Below are positions 9,689-20,662 of a stretch of DNA of 23,495 nucleotides, in pieces. Both the position numbers and the translations under genes were made by a program. The stretch spans positions 1 through 23,495 of the forward strand of contig LWCA01000560.1 of the NCBI GenBank assembly GCA_001642005.1, read 5' to 3'. The notes under the pieces were generated by a model that was not told where the DNA came from, did not search any database, and saw only the letters and a program-made list of their open reading frames with translations. Position 1 is the first letter of the stretch. Every line of letters starts with the position of its first letter. This DNA is from Intoshia linei. Lineage: Eukaryota; Orthonectida; Rhopaluridae.

Positions 9689-9746
9689 ATGAAAAATTAT
9701 TTATACATAACTATCTTGATCTTATGTTTATTAGTTTATTTGAACG
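9689..9746 (+). other. Signal-peptide exon of the cysteine-rich gene
   Basis: The exon codes for 19 residues starting MKNYLYITILILCLL, a short basic start followed by an unbroken hydrophobic run, and ends at a phase-1 donor. Exon 2 then supplies Gly-Cys. This is a textbook secretory signal with cleavage probable around the exon border, so all later modules would be outside the cell or in the secretory pathway. Confidence 0.8.
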
Positions 9747-12700
9747 GTAATTTTGAACCATGTTAAAAATTTGTAAAAATTAATTTCAAATAGGTTGTAA
9801 TCTTAATGAATATATTGTTAAGGATTGGTTTAAATCATATTGCAAACGTAGGATTATCTCAATTAATTAACTAAAAAGTTATTTAGGTTGTCCTTATTTA
9901 TGCGCATCCTGCAAAATAGGTGGTCCTATCGGTCATTGTGATTCTTGTTATGATGGTTACTACCGATCATTTGGTTACTGTAAAAGTAAAAAATAAATTA
10001 TACATTATTACATATTCCAATTTTAAGATATTAATTTCATTTTTTTATAAATTGTTAGTCATAAAATAAAAATAGTCTTTCTAGCACCACTAAAATTTAT
10101 TCTAGCGCCCCTGTTAACAAACTCTGAGTAAACGTTTAACATGTTGTCTTTTCACGGGGTATATACTTTTGTGATATAATTAAGGTTATATTGATTAATT
10201 TACATTTTTATATTATCGATATATCAATCAATATTATATACTAGATTGACTGTTATGTACTACGTACAAACAGCACCTAGCTCTGCCAAGGGCACATTTT
10301 TAGTCTACCAAAAAAAGAAATTCACGTTGAAAATCTAACTTAAAAATCCTACTATTCACTATTATCAATCCATTAAAGGAGTGGTTCCCAAACCTGTTTC
10401 AGGTGATCAAATGTTAACAAACAAAAAATTAAGATGGAATAATTCACTTTAAAGTAAAAAGTAATGCGATGTGATGGTTCCACCTGAAACAAGTTTGGGA
10501 ACCACTCTTTTAAAGGATTGATAATAGTGATTAGTAGGATTTTTAAATTAGACTTTCATCGTGAATTTCTTTTTTTGGTAGACTAAAAATGTGCCCTTGG
10601 CAGAGCTAGGTGATGTTGGTGCGTAGTACATAACGGTCAACCTAGTTATTATTACAATATTAATAAACTTATTATAATACATGTAATCACTATTTACTAA
10701 ATACTGTATCGTATTATATCACAATATTTGAATAGGATGCCACTCTGTATGTGCAACATGTAACGGAGAAGGATTAAAAGACTGTATTACATGTTCTGTT
10801 GGATTTTTAACCCAAGATCTTATTTGTAAAAGTAAATTTAATATTGAATTGATTAGGTTTATTATTCTTACCCAAAACGATAAATAAATTTACTATGTAT
10901 CTCATATTAGATTTCACATTTAAAAAATTCTCGTCACATTTCGGTGGCCAGTGGCCACCAGTATAATTGTGTGCCTAATTATTAACCAATATTATATATT
11001 TCATATTTCAGCTTGTAAAACAAATGAATATATCGAAACTAATGGAGACGCATGGTATTGTGCTGGTATTTACAGAAACATTAATATGCATAAAATAGTA
11101 ATATTCTAGCCTGTGATACATCATGTCAAACTTGTAGTGGCCCTCAATATAAAGAATGCATTCAGTGTCCGTTTGATAGATATAAAAATAGATACCATGA
11201 ATGCCAGAGTTATATTAATATTGTTCATACATTTTTATTACATTTTAGAATGTGGGAAGAGAGAATTTTTAGATTCACCAAATGAAGACAGACAATGTGC
11301 AAGTAAATATTAAATATAGACATTCAGGTGTGCATTAAGTTTGATAGTTTCGGTTTTATTAGAAAATTTTAATCATTATTGACACCTCGAAATAATAATG
11401 TCGTTTATTAAATTAAAAAATATATTTTTAAATGCCTCATTTGGAAAAATAAGTTTTCATTGCACAAAAAGTTTGTTATATATGTCTCTCCCGAAGAAGG
11501 TATCGGGTAGAGTATGTTCGGCTCTGTATTAATATGCAAAAATGATTTCTATATTTTTTTTCTAAAAAAATAGTGGGTGCGTAGAAAATTATAATCTAAC
11601 TAAAGCAGGGCGCACAACCTTTTCAACAATTTAGCCGCAAAGCTATTTTACTCATTGATACTACAAAATAAAAATATTTTAAATTATCCTTGAATAAAAT
11701 CTGATTAGAATTTTATCAATTTGACGTAAAATGGTATACATGATAAACAGTCAAATATATTTTATTGCACAATAAAGCAAATACAAAATTTAAATTAAGT
11801 GATTTTAAAAGTTTTTAATTTGAAGTAAAGTGATATGTTGCATTATAATCACATGGATTTCTCACGGCCGCAGGTAGTGCATCCCTGAACTAGAGGGTTC
11901 GGTAATATGTTTTTGGGCCACTAACATACATCACGACTATAAAATTAATGTCACTGTTAAAAATCGAATCAATTTGATATTTTAATTAACTTAATATTAA
12001 TTAATGGTAAACTTACATATTTTTTACTATACCCGTCTGACTTGAAGTATCTAAAATCTGAAATGCAAAATTTGTCAAATATACGTTTGCCATAATGCTC
12101 ATTAATTAATTATAAAATTATTTATTTACTGTTAATGTTAATATAGAATGTCATAAATCATGTAAAACTTGCATCGAAAGATCTACAAATTGTTTGACTT
12201 GTAATTCGGATAAATTTATGACCGAAAACAATGTTTGTTCCCGTAATTTATAACTACAACAGTTTATTTATATTAGCGGTTCATCAATGATGGTACTGAC
12301 ACACAGAGTTTATATTTACACTTGTGTGAGCCTGCAACTCATACTTTTTTATTTGATAACATTATATGCAATACAAAGCATTTTTATAAGGTTTGGTGAA
12401 ATTACTAATGTCCATAGTTGCACAATGTGCAACTATGTGCAATAGGGCTATTCTAATATTTTAATATAAAAATGACATACATAGAAAATGAGAACCGGTT
12501 AATTTCCTGCAGAATGATATTAATCAGTGTTAATAAATTTAAATATAAATTTTACTACAAATTTTCAATTTATCTAAACTAAGTGGCCAGAAAAATACGT
12601 ACTGTCACTTTTAGTTTATTTTGGAATAAATTTTAAGCCGAAAATTTTTATTTGTCTACAATGGTACTTAAAAAATATTTGAGCAAAAGCATTTAAAATA

Positions 12701-15700
12701 TTTGACCCAATTCATATAAATTAATGTCTTTTTTTTGAAATTATATAATTTTTTTTAAAATGAATTTGTCCGTAAAAGTGTCTAAAATAAACGATTTTTT
12801 ATTGATATTTAACCATTTAATATAATATGATAATAATAACATGATTAGTGTCACATAATTTATGTTATATCTTAAAATTATAACAAATACAAGGCAATTA
12901 CGGAATAAAAAATGTTGCCATATTTTTTTACTATGAAAAATGTTAGGAAAACTGAAAAAAGTAAAGACGCGGGGGTTTTTTGTTACAAAAATAAAAAAAA
13001 TATATCATTCTGCAACAAATTATTATCTATATACTATGTTTTTTTTAAATTTCAAAAAAAAGTCCAAATTGTAATGTAATGTGTATACTATACACATTAA
13101 TTTATGGACTAATATAACTTATAACATTATACACTGATTAAACTTTTGATTCGGCAAAATTCTACTTACCTTGAAGAGGCTCTTGAAAACGCATAAAAAA
13201 ATGTTGTTCCCATGGAAATGTTTTTTATTTTTTGAACGTATCTAATACACGTATATGTATAATATACATTATATATACATGTATACATAATCGAAATCTT
13301 GCAGCCTGTGGGCCGCTATTGTGAAACCCTTACTATCTACAATTTGCAGTGTATTTTTAATAATAAATGTAAATAGCATGTCACAGATCCTGTAAAAAAT
13401 GTAATGGAAGCACAGCTAATGATTGTACGCATTGTGATGAATACAGATATTTAAATGATGACTCCGAGTGTGCCAGTAATATTAAGAAATATTATAAAAA
13501 TATCAATAAATGTGTTAAATGTATTTTAGTATGTCCAAGTACTGGTCACATAAGTATCACAGATGAAGAAACAAGACATGGAAATTGTCAAGGTATATTA
13601 TAAAGACTATACGACAGAGTCTAAATCTACAATTTATCTTATAGTTTGCCTCGAAAATGAATATTTAGTTATTTTGATTCCTGAAAAACAAATTGGATAT
13701 TGTAAACGTAATTTGGTAATTTCCAAAAGCTAAACAAATTTTAGAGTGTGATCAACATGAATTTTTAACAATCACGGATAAATCAATAAAAAAAGGGTTC
13801 TGTACAGGTTAATTACTTACTTAAAATATGAAAATGTACTTTTAATATATGATATACAATGTATGTATGTAATAACTATATAATTCATAGAATGCCACGA
13901 AAATTGTAAAACGTGCAGTGGTGTTTTAAAAACAGATTGCTTAGATTGTATCGGTACCAAATACTTGTCATCAAATTTTGAATGTCTACGTAATTTTATT
14001 TTTTCTTGTATCAGATGTTTACATTAGTTTTGGCGATATATAAAAATTTACCGGTAAAAATGTTTCTGTAAATTAAATTATGTAAATATTATAAATATAA
14101 TTGTATTAATCTATTTATTTTAAATTATGATTGAATCTTTTTTATTGCAATGTCTATTACTATAATCATTAATGTGGTATATGAACCAAACCATATAAAT
14201 ATTATATATCTTTGAAACCAGCGTTAAATTATCTACAAGATATTATTTAGGTATTATTTTTATGCAAATCTATTTTTCAGTGTAGACTAGTGTTATAAAA
14301 ATTAAATTTGTTTTTAATATTTTAATAAAATTTACTTCATACATAAAATGTATCGGTAAATTGCCAAACATAATTTACATACTCCACTTTTTAATTATAT
14401 CAGATATATAATAATAAATATGTAATTATATAAATAAAATTTTATTTAAATATTTCATGTGTGAAGTTTTAAAAACTGGTCAAGTAGAATTTTTTTATAT
14501 AAAAAAGTGGACTACGAGATGAAAAAGGTTGCCGACCCTGCTTTATATAATGTATACATTTATATATATCCGGCACAGAATCTCTTAAGTATCCTTAATT
14601 TTTTGGTTGACCATTTTTATCCATGTGAATTGAAAATATCCACATATACAAATGTAGATTCTAAATTGTTATTTAGCATGTGAAAATGGGTATATACAAA
14701 GAAAAGATACCGAAAATGAGTATAACTCGTGTCAAGGTAATCATTATCTAAAACTACAGTCCAACCCGGTTTGGGCGAACCTTTGAATAGGGGAACCCTC
14801 GATTTTTTGCGTACTTTTTCAATATAGTGTTAGTTTTATAGTATTGTGTACTATTTACTATATATTAGTGTCAAATACATCTTGTTTTGTGGCACTTTAT
14901 TTTTTAACAAAAATTAAATTATATATAACAAAAAATAGAAATAGCTAAATTGAAAGCTTTAAAATAAAAAGTTGTTTGAACGAAAACTATATGTAATTTA
15001 TGCAACGAGTAAAGGAACAATATCTGGAATTAAAAATGAAATTGTACCACTTTTGAGTAATACAGTAATGAGTTTTAGTTTTGATGAAGCAATAATGTCA
15101 ACAAGCCGACTTAATTTTTTGTTGTTTTTTTGATTTGAAGATAATTTAAAATTTTGATACCAAATTTTATTAAGAATTTTATGAATATAGAAAAACAAAC
15201 ATATAAGATTTATAACACGGTGCAACAAAATAAAAAATTTTTAAAGGTAACCGAATAATTTTAATTTAGTAGTGATCTACTCATTACAATGGTATATAAT
15301 ATTACATTTTTACAGATCGTTAAACTCACATTATATATACGTGAAAGTGCGCATTTTAATAAAAAAGTGTTCTATGCAAGTGTAAATTAATATAAATGTG
15401 TAAATCTGATTTAAAAAAAAAATTTCATTAATATATGAGTTATTTTGGGTGGCTTTACGATTCTATAATTTTAATTTATATTTGTCATCAGAAATCATTA
15501 AAATCAATGACCATTCAATTTGGTTTTTTTTGAGATAAAATAATAAAATTTAAAAATATGGAAGATTCATTCATTAGCTATTTTTTACACTTCACTGGTT
15601 GGTTCAGATCAGCCGCCATAAAGAAATTTTCATTTTAAATTATGCACGTTAAGAAATAAACTGAAAAAAATTAAAATAATGACAGAAAACATTAGAATGA

Positions 15701-18700
15701 CAAACAAATCGTTGGAATATTGTTGTATTTTATTAAAATTTTATATTAACCAATTAATATATATACATATTAATGTTTTACCGAGATCATTCACAAAAAA
15801 TCTCAAAATTTAAATTATTACCTCAAAATAAGTTCATGTGGGTTAAAATAGTCATGTAAATATCTAGAATTTTAAAAGATGCAAAAATTTTCGAAGACGA
15901 TCACTAAAAAAAATCTGAAAAAAACTACCTACTCCATGAACTGAGACCATTATAATCCTTAGTTATATATAATATGCTTTGTTTGTCTGTATGTGTTATC
16001 GTTTATTTCAATAACTACCAGTCTTAGAATTTTATTTTGTCCACATTTCTATTAGTGTTATTTGCAGGGTGAAAGTAAGATAAATTTCAACTTTCCCAAC
16101 CTCACATATTATGGGTCAAAACGCCCAATTGTACTTTTTTTTGAAATTCAAACGTGTTCAAGAATTTAAAAAAATAAATCTTCAAGGCCAAAACCTCAAA
16201 TGACCCTTTTTTTTAATGAAAACAGCTCTAGAATTTAAACAAATTTACAGGTGGTACAGTTGTATCCTGTTAACACACACACAAAAATTTCAAGCTGATT
16301 AAGCAACGCATTCACGATCAAAAAAACACTTTAGTACATATTTGAATTCATATTTTTTACTTTGAAACTATTTAATTAAAACAAAAAATGTGAAATAATT
16401 AACAGTTTAAAAATTAAAAAAAAAATTAATATGATAGAGCTTATTCCAGTTGATATAAATACAAAATTTCAATCCCAAAAATCTACGCATTCCCGGTAAA
16501 AAATAATTTTTAATATATTATCAACCAATGTTTTTCAAATATTTCGATTAAAATAAAAATTGAAAATGTAAATATGATCCTACAATTTCAAAAAAATGTG
16601 CATTTGAACGTCTACACATTTTCAATAAATATAAGTGAAATTCTATATAATTCATTCTTTTGGAATTTTATTCATTGCTACGCAATTTTTAAATATTAAA
16701 TTTTCATTTTTAAAACATTTTGTTTAAAATTTAAATTAAAACTACAACAACGAATTACTAAAAGTATACAACTTTGATTATTATTATTTAATTAAATACT
16801 ATCATTGTTCAATTAATTTAATATTTTAAAGAATTTTATTATTACCTTCAGTTTTTGGGGCACTTAGCAAAGAAGGTATCCCAAAACGGGGTTATATTGT
16901 TTAATGTTTACATAGTGTACGTATAGAATGCACAAAAGGAGAATATCTGTTAATTATAAATGAGGATAACAGAGATGGAAGATGCAATGGTATTTATTTT
17001 TATTTTTAAAATTGATGTGCAATTTGCATACGATTTGTATTTAATTTACAATAAAAGTATATAGTATGTAATGTGAATTGTTTGGAATGCAATGAATCTC
17101 CGAATTCTTGTACAAAATGTAGATTTCATGAATATGTCACCCCATTAAAAAAATGTGAAGGTTAATTAAAATCGTACAATGCACATTTTATAATTACAAT
17201 TTAGAATGCTCCCCAGAATGTTTAGAGTGCAATGGACCGACGAGGTTTAACTGTATCAAATGTATCCAACGCTTTTACATCCATGCGGAAGGATTTTGTT
17301 CAGGTCAACATTTAAAATCAGTTATTAGAAGTTGATTTTAAAACATACATATTATAAGTTGTTCCAACAGACTGACTATTATTTTATAGATAAAGATTAC
17401 AAATTAAATTAAATTTTAATTGACTCTGAGTCATGAAATTTGTACCGTTATGCTGTCCCATTTTTTTGAAATTGTAGGATCAATATTTACATTTTTAATT
17501 TTTATTTTAATCAAGATATTTGAAAAATATTGGTTGATGATATAATAAAAATTAATTTTCACTGGGAATGCGTAGATTTCTGGGATTAAAATTTTGTATT
17601 TATATCAACTGGAATAAGCTCTATTAGAATAATTTTTTTTTTTAAAGGTTAAACTTTTGTATTTATATCAACTGGAATAAGCTCTATCAGAATAATTTTT
17701 TTTTTTAAATTTGGATCGTTAATTATTTCACATTTTTTGATTTAATAAAATATTTCGGAAAAAAATATATAAATACTAAAATGAATTTTTGACTGTGAAG
17801 GCGTCAATTATTCAGATTGAAATTTTTTGTGTGTGGTAACAGGATACAACTGAACAACCTATAAATTTTTTGAAATTCTAGAGCTGTTTTCATTAAAAAA
17901 AGAAGGGTAATTTGAGGTTTTGGCACCCTGAAGATATATTTTTTTTAAATTTAAATTTATGATAATATTTATGATTTTAAAATTCGTATCAGCGTATAAA
18001 TTATTTTAGATTCTCTAACTCGTTGGATTTTTAAAAAAAAGTACAATTGGGGTTTTTGATCCGTAATATGTGAGTTTGGGAGGTTAAAATTTATTTTGCT
18101 AACACTCCCGGAAAAAACTGTAATTGAAATGTGGACTTTATAAAATTCTAAGACTGGTTGTTATTGAAATAAAGTAGAACACACACACAAACAAATATTG
18201 CGTAGAATATTATATAAGTATGGATAATTATAAATTTACATATTAATATTAAAATTTTTAGAATGTAATAAACTTTGCTATAATTGTTTTGGAGGTCAGT
18301 CAAACCAATGCTTATCATGTCATTCCAGCATGTATGTTTCAACGTCGCATATATGTGAATGTAAATTTTAATTGATTACAAATTTGTGAAATAATACCAT
18401 GTTATTTTAGCTTGCGATTTAATCGATAATTGTGAACAATGCACTGGAGTAACCTGTGGAAGGTGCTATATAGGATACGCAATTATAGAGAAAAAATGCA
18501 TTCGTGAGTGTTTTATACGTCTTATTTAATTTACATTATTAATTATAAATTATCAAAATAATTAAAATTTTTTTAGCCTGTAAGTTCTTTAAAAACTGCA
18601 TAAATTGCAATGGAGATATTTGTACAAGGTGCAATTATGGTTATAGAATTCATCTAAATAATTTATGTTTGCGTATATATATTCTAAATTAAAATTTCAA

Positions 18701-19182
18701 CACATTTTAAGTATGCCATGTGGACCACTGTTCAAATTGTTACTCCAGTCTAGAAACCTGTAGTATCTGTAAAAATGGATTTATCTTGGAAAATAACACT
18801 TGCAAGCGTAACATTATTAACTATGATCTAAAGATTTGTTGTATTTTAGCATGTTCCCAGATTGAACGTTGTGTCAAATGTCAACTTAATAATTGTGCTG
18901 CATGTGAAGAAGGTTTTCATGCAAAACCGAGATATTGTGAAGGTAAACGATATTAAAATTTAACTTTTTTCGTTAATTTCAATATACTTATAGCTTGCCA
19001 CGATTATAATTGTTCTTCTTGTAATGAATACTCCGAAGTGTGTGAAATTTGTAAAAAGGGATATTCTCTCAATAGTTTTGGCACATGTGTCGGTTAGTTT
19101 TATATTTTTAATAAACAACTTTATATTAGATTGTTTATCAGAAGATAACTGCATTGGGAAAGATGCTAGGGGTTTTTTTTAG
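9689..19182 (+). CDS. Secreted furin-like cysteine-rich repeat protein, about 24 exons, one half-module per exon
   Basis: I do not recognise the gene, only its repeat class. Exons: 9689-9746, 9794-9847, 9887-9985, 10736-10831, 11012-11065, 11110-11208, 11249-11302, 12147-12242, 13377-13475, 13530-13592, 13645-13707, 13745-13807, 13891-13989, 14677-14736, 16927-16989, 17065-17160, 17205-17303, 18262-18360, 18411-18503, 18577-18672, 18712-18807, 18850-18942, 18994-19092, 19130-19182. They total 1944 bases in one frame (647 residues). Every intron is phase 1 and every internal exon a multiple of three. Exon 1 is a signal peptide. Fourteen exons (93-99 bases) encode a six-cysteine unit C-x3-5-C-x2-C-x4-8-C-x2-C-x8-11-C, for example CHSVCATCNGEGLKDC in exon 4. 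Eight exons (54-63 bases) encode a two-cysteine unit C-x3-[EG]-[YFH]-[LI]-x9-12-C. Together they make furin-like repeats. There is no membrane span or protease domain. Exons may be missing from the long introns, and two adjacent genes cannot be excluded. Confidence 0.78.
9986..10735 (+). other. Intron 3 of the cysteine-rich gene, carrying a hairpin element
   Basis: The 750-base intron contains the 397-base element at 10245-10641. Without splicing, translation would run three more codons and stop at TAA 9994-9996. The flanks outside the element are plain AT-rich DNA. Confidence 0.65.
10245..10641. mobile_element. Foldback MITE with arms of about 160 bases flanked by CTAG
   Basis: Bases 10245-10407 and 10479-10641 are near-perfect inverted copies, so almost the whole 397-base element folds into one hairpin. 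The ends read ATTGACTGTTATGTACTACG on the left and, inverted, GTTGACCGTTATGTACTACG on the right. Both are flanked by CTAG (10241-10244 and 10642-10645), which is either a 4-base target duplication or part of the ends. Toward the loop both arms carry AGTGGTTCCCAAAC-type sequence, itself like a hAT end. There is no coding capacity, and the family is not recognised. Confidence 0.82.
11303..12146 (+). other. Intron 7 of the cysteine-rich gene
   Basis: The 844-base intron holds the 282-base hAT-like MITE at 11606-11887. I looked for further cysteine-module exons (acceptor, two bases, TGY, then regular cysteine codons) in the remainder and found none. Confidence 0.6.
11606..11887. mobile_element. 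hAT-like MITE with 8-base target duplication
   Basis: The left end reads CAGGGCGCACAACCTTTTC and the right end, inverted, CAGGGATGCACTACCTGCGG, matching at CAGGG, GCAC and ACCT. Flanking 8-mers are AACTAAAG (11598-11605) and AACTAGAG (11888-11895), seven of eight identical, which is the hAT duplication length. At 282 bases it has no transposase. It lies in an intron of the cysteine-rich gene. Confidence 0.72.
12243..13376 (+). other. Intron 8 of the cysteine-rich gene
   Basis: This 1134-base intron is AT-rich, with a TA-repeat palindromic stretch at about 13235-13290. GC-rich bases at 13301-13330 (CCTGTGGGCCGC followed by GTGAAACCC) resemble one end of a hAT-type element. I could not find its partner or a target duplication. 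No extra exon was recognised. Confidence 0.4.
13990..14676 (+). other. Intron 13 of the cysteine-rich gene
   Basis: The 687-base intron carries AAGGTTGCCGACCCTG at 14525-14540. Inverted, this is CAGGGTCGGCAACCTT, a typical hAT-type terminal sequence. A possible partner (CAGTGTAGACTAG at 14279) has only a weak target-duplication match, so the element limits are not called. The rest is AT-rich. Confidence 0.4.
14737..16926 (+). other. Intron 14 of the cysteine-rich gene (2.2 kb)
   Basis: This is the longest gap between exons and the most likely place for missed exons or a gene boundary. The right half contains the left copy of the long inverted repeat (15971-16597). The rest is AT-rich without a recognisable module exon on the plus strand; the minus-strand open frame at 14998-15228 has no family resemblance. 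Confidence 0.5.
15971..16597 (-). repeat. Unnamed interspersed repeat, copy 1 (inverted relative to copy 2)
   Basis: This copy matches 17459-18200 in inverse orientation over its whole length. Anchors are CCAGTCTTAGAATTTTAT near 16018, CCCAATTGTAC near 16124, GGATACAACTG-type sequence (inverted, CAGTTGTATCC) near 16258, TTATTCCAGTTGATATAAAT near 16441, and GATCCTACAATTTCAAAAAA near 16576. I see no transposase frame and no certain end structure. It is probably a non-autonomous mobile element. Confidence 0.78.
17459..18200 (+). repeat. Unnamed interspersed repeat, copy 2
   Basis: This is the inverse partner of 15971-16597, about 115 bases longer, in part because of an internal 63-base tandem duplication (17592-17707). 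Shared blocks include GAAATTGTAGGATCA, CAACTGGAATAAGCTCTAT, AACAGGATACAACTG and GTACAATTGGG, in reversed order relative to copy 1. The two copies enclose the three exons at 16927-17303 and lie in different introns of the same gene. Confidence 0.8.
17592..17707 (+). repeat. 63-base tandem duplication inside repeat copy 2
   Basis: TTTTGTATTTATATCAACTG begins at 17592 and again at 17655, and the two units stay nearly identical through AATAATTTTTT. Copy 1 of the repeat has only one such unit (near 16450), so the duplication happened after the copies separated. Confidence 0.85.
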
Positions 19183-19190
19183 TTAATAAA
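19130..19190 (+). terminator. Terminal exon and poly(A) signal of the cysteine-rich gene
   Basis: After the exon 23 donor, an AG at 19128-19129 opens a phase-1 exon reading DCLSEDNCIG and ending in TAG at 19180-19182. AATAAA follows directly at 19185-19190. The short cysteine-containing tail in the right phase next to a poly(A) signal makes this the likely 3' end. If exon 23 were unspliced instead, its frame would run into the intron. Confidence 0.6.
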
Positions 19191-20375
19191 TTTAATTTTA
19201 TATTGTAGAAAGTATTTATTTAATTTGTAAACAATGATGTCATTATTCATCTAAAACGTATACAGACTTTTATTTTTAGTTTGTAATAAATACACGTACA
19301 TAATAACTACATGTATGTTAAAATATTAATAGTAAATGTATTGTTATTTTAATATTATTTTGTAGTTGGTATTAAGACAAATATCATGTAATTTTTTAAA
19401 ATTATCATATATTTTTTCTATACAGAACGTAATTTAATTTGTATTCTAAATTTACAAATCTTTTAATTTACATAATACTATATAGGAGGTAATATACATA
19501 TACGATTATTTCATAATAATAATTTTTTTAAATATCATATTATAAGTATTACTAGGTTGACTGTTACGGTTACTGTTATATTAAATATTGACTTGTACTA
19601 AAGTGTTTTTTTGACCGTGAAGGCGTTACTTAATCAGATTGAAAATTTTTTGTGTGTTAACAGGATACAACTGTACCACCTGTAAATGTTTTTAAATTCT
19701 AGGGCTGTTTTCAATTAAAAAAAAATGGTAATTTGTGGTTTTATATCTGAAGATAAATTTTTTTAAATTTAAATTTATGATAAATTATCATTGATAATAC
19801 ATGTATGTATTTATAATTTTAAAATCCGTATCAGAGTATATTTTTGTAATTCTCCAATTCGTTTGATTTTTAAAAAAAAGGACAAAATTAAGAGTTTAAA
19901 TTTCGGTCATTTGAAAAAGTATTTTGAAAACGTCTATAAAATTATTGCATAAATAACCGAAATTATAATATCGATAAAATCCACAAAAATTGAAATGTAT
20001 AGTTAAGCGTGAGTGTTGACATTATTAAATATAAACCATGACAATTTATCACAATGTTGTTTTTGCAAAAAAATAAAGTTAAATTTAAATTTTTCTATAT
20101 ATTTTCAAAAGGATATTTAAAATGATGAGCGCAAGTCGAATCGGCATCTTTGTAACACCCCATTCTAAGTTATTTTATATATCATGATAATACACCATTT
20201 CCGCACTAACCGCCCTTAATTCTTTGATGAATGTGACACCCTAGTAAGGATTATTATTTACATTTATTGTTAATAGATAAATATATACGGCGTATATTCA
20301 GTATTATTATATGTATTATATCTTAAAGCTCGTAAATTTAAATATTTATGCTTTACATGTGAGTAACCTTTAATT
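19183..20375. other. Intergenic DNA with repeat fragments
   Basis: No exon or RNA gene is seen. CTAGGTTGACTGTTA at 19552-19566 repeats the terminal sequence of the hairpin element at 10245-10641, and 19593-19890 is a third, partial copy of the unnamed repeat. The remainder is AT-rich. Confidence 0.55.
19593..19890 (+). repeat. Unnamed interspersed repeat, copy 3 (partial)
   Basis: This segment matches about 17770-18045 in the same orientation. It includes GACCGTGAAGGCGTTACT, AACAGGATACAACTGTACCA and AAATTCTAGGGCTGTTTTCA. Its start (GTACTAAAGTGTTTTTTTGA) is closer to copy 1 than to copy 2, so the copies are not simple local duplicates. Both outer parts of the repeat are missing. Confidence 0.75.
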
Positions 20376-20662
20376 CGGTGATTCCTAACGTGGCAGGTAA
20401 AACCGCCGGACCTATATGGGGAGTTAGAAAAAATTTTAACTTTTGGGCGCTGGACTAAATTGGGTATGTTATTGTGTTATTATTAATAATTTATTAAAAT
20501 TTATTAATATATTGACTTATATTTTGAATAACTATTTTAATTGTAATGTAATTTTATATAACTAGGGAACTTTTTTCGTTAAGTCATAAATTAAAAAGTA
20601 GACCTTTTGAATTGATAAAAATGAATGTTTTCTACTATGCTATTTCAAATAACATTCACATA

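Larger units (their letters stand above)
17304..18261 (+). other. Intron 17 of the cysteine-rich gene
   Basis: The 958-base intron is mostly filled by copy 2 of the unnamed repeat at 17459-18200. No module exon was recognised in the remaining AT-rich flanks. Confidence 0.6.

Noticed and set aside
11113-11313. Plus-strand 66-codon frame
   Set aside because: It runs across exons 6 and 7 of the cysteine-rich gene in the wrong frame and through the intron between them.
14998-15228. Minus-strand 76-codon hydrophobic frame
   Set aside because: AT-rich composition makes such frames common by chance; no motif, splice partner or promoter context supports it.
18148-19154. Minus-strand frames at 18148-18342 and 18960-19154
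   Set aside because: Both are antisense to clear cysteine-module exons or their introns.
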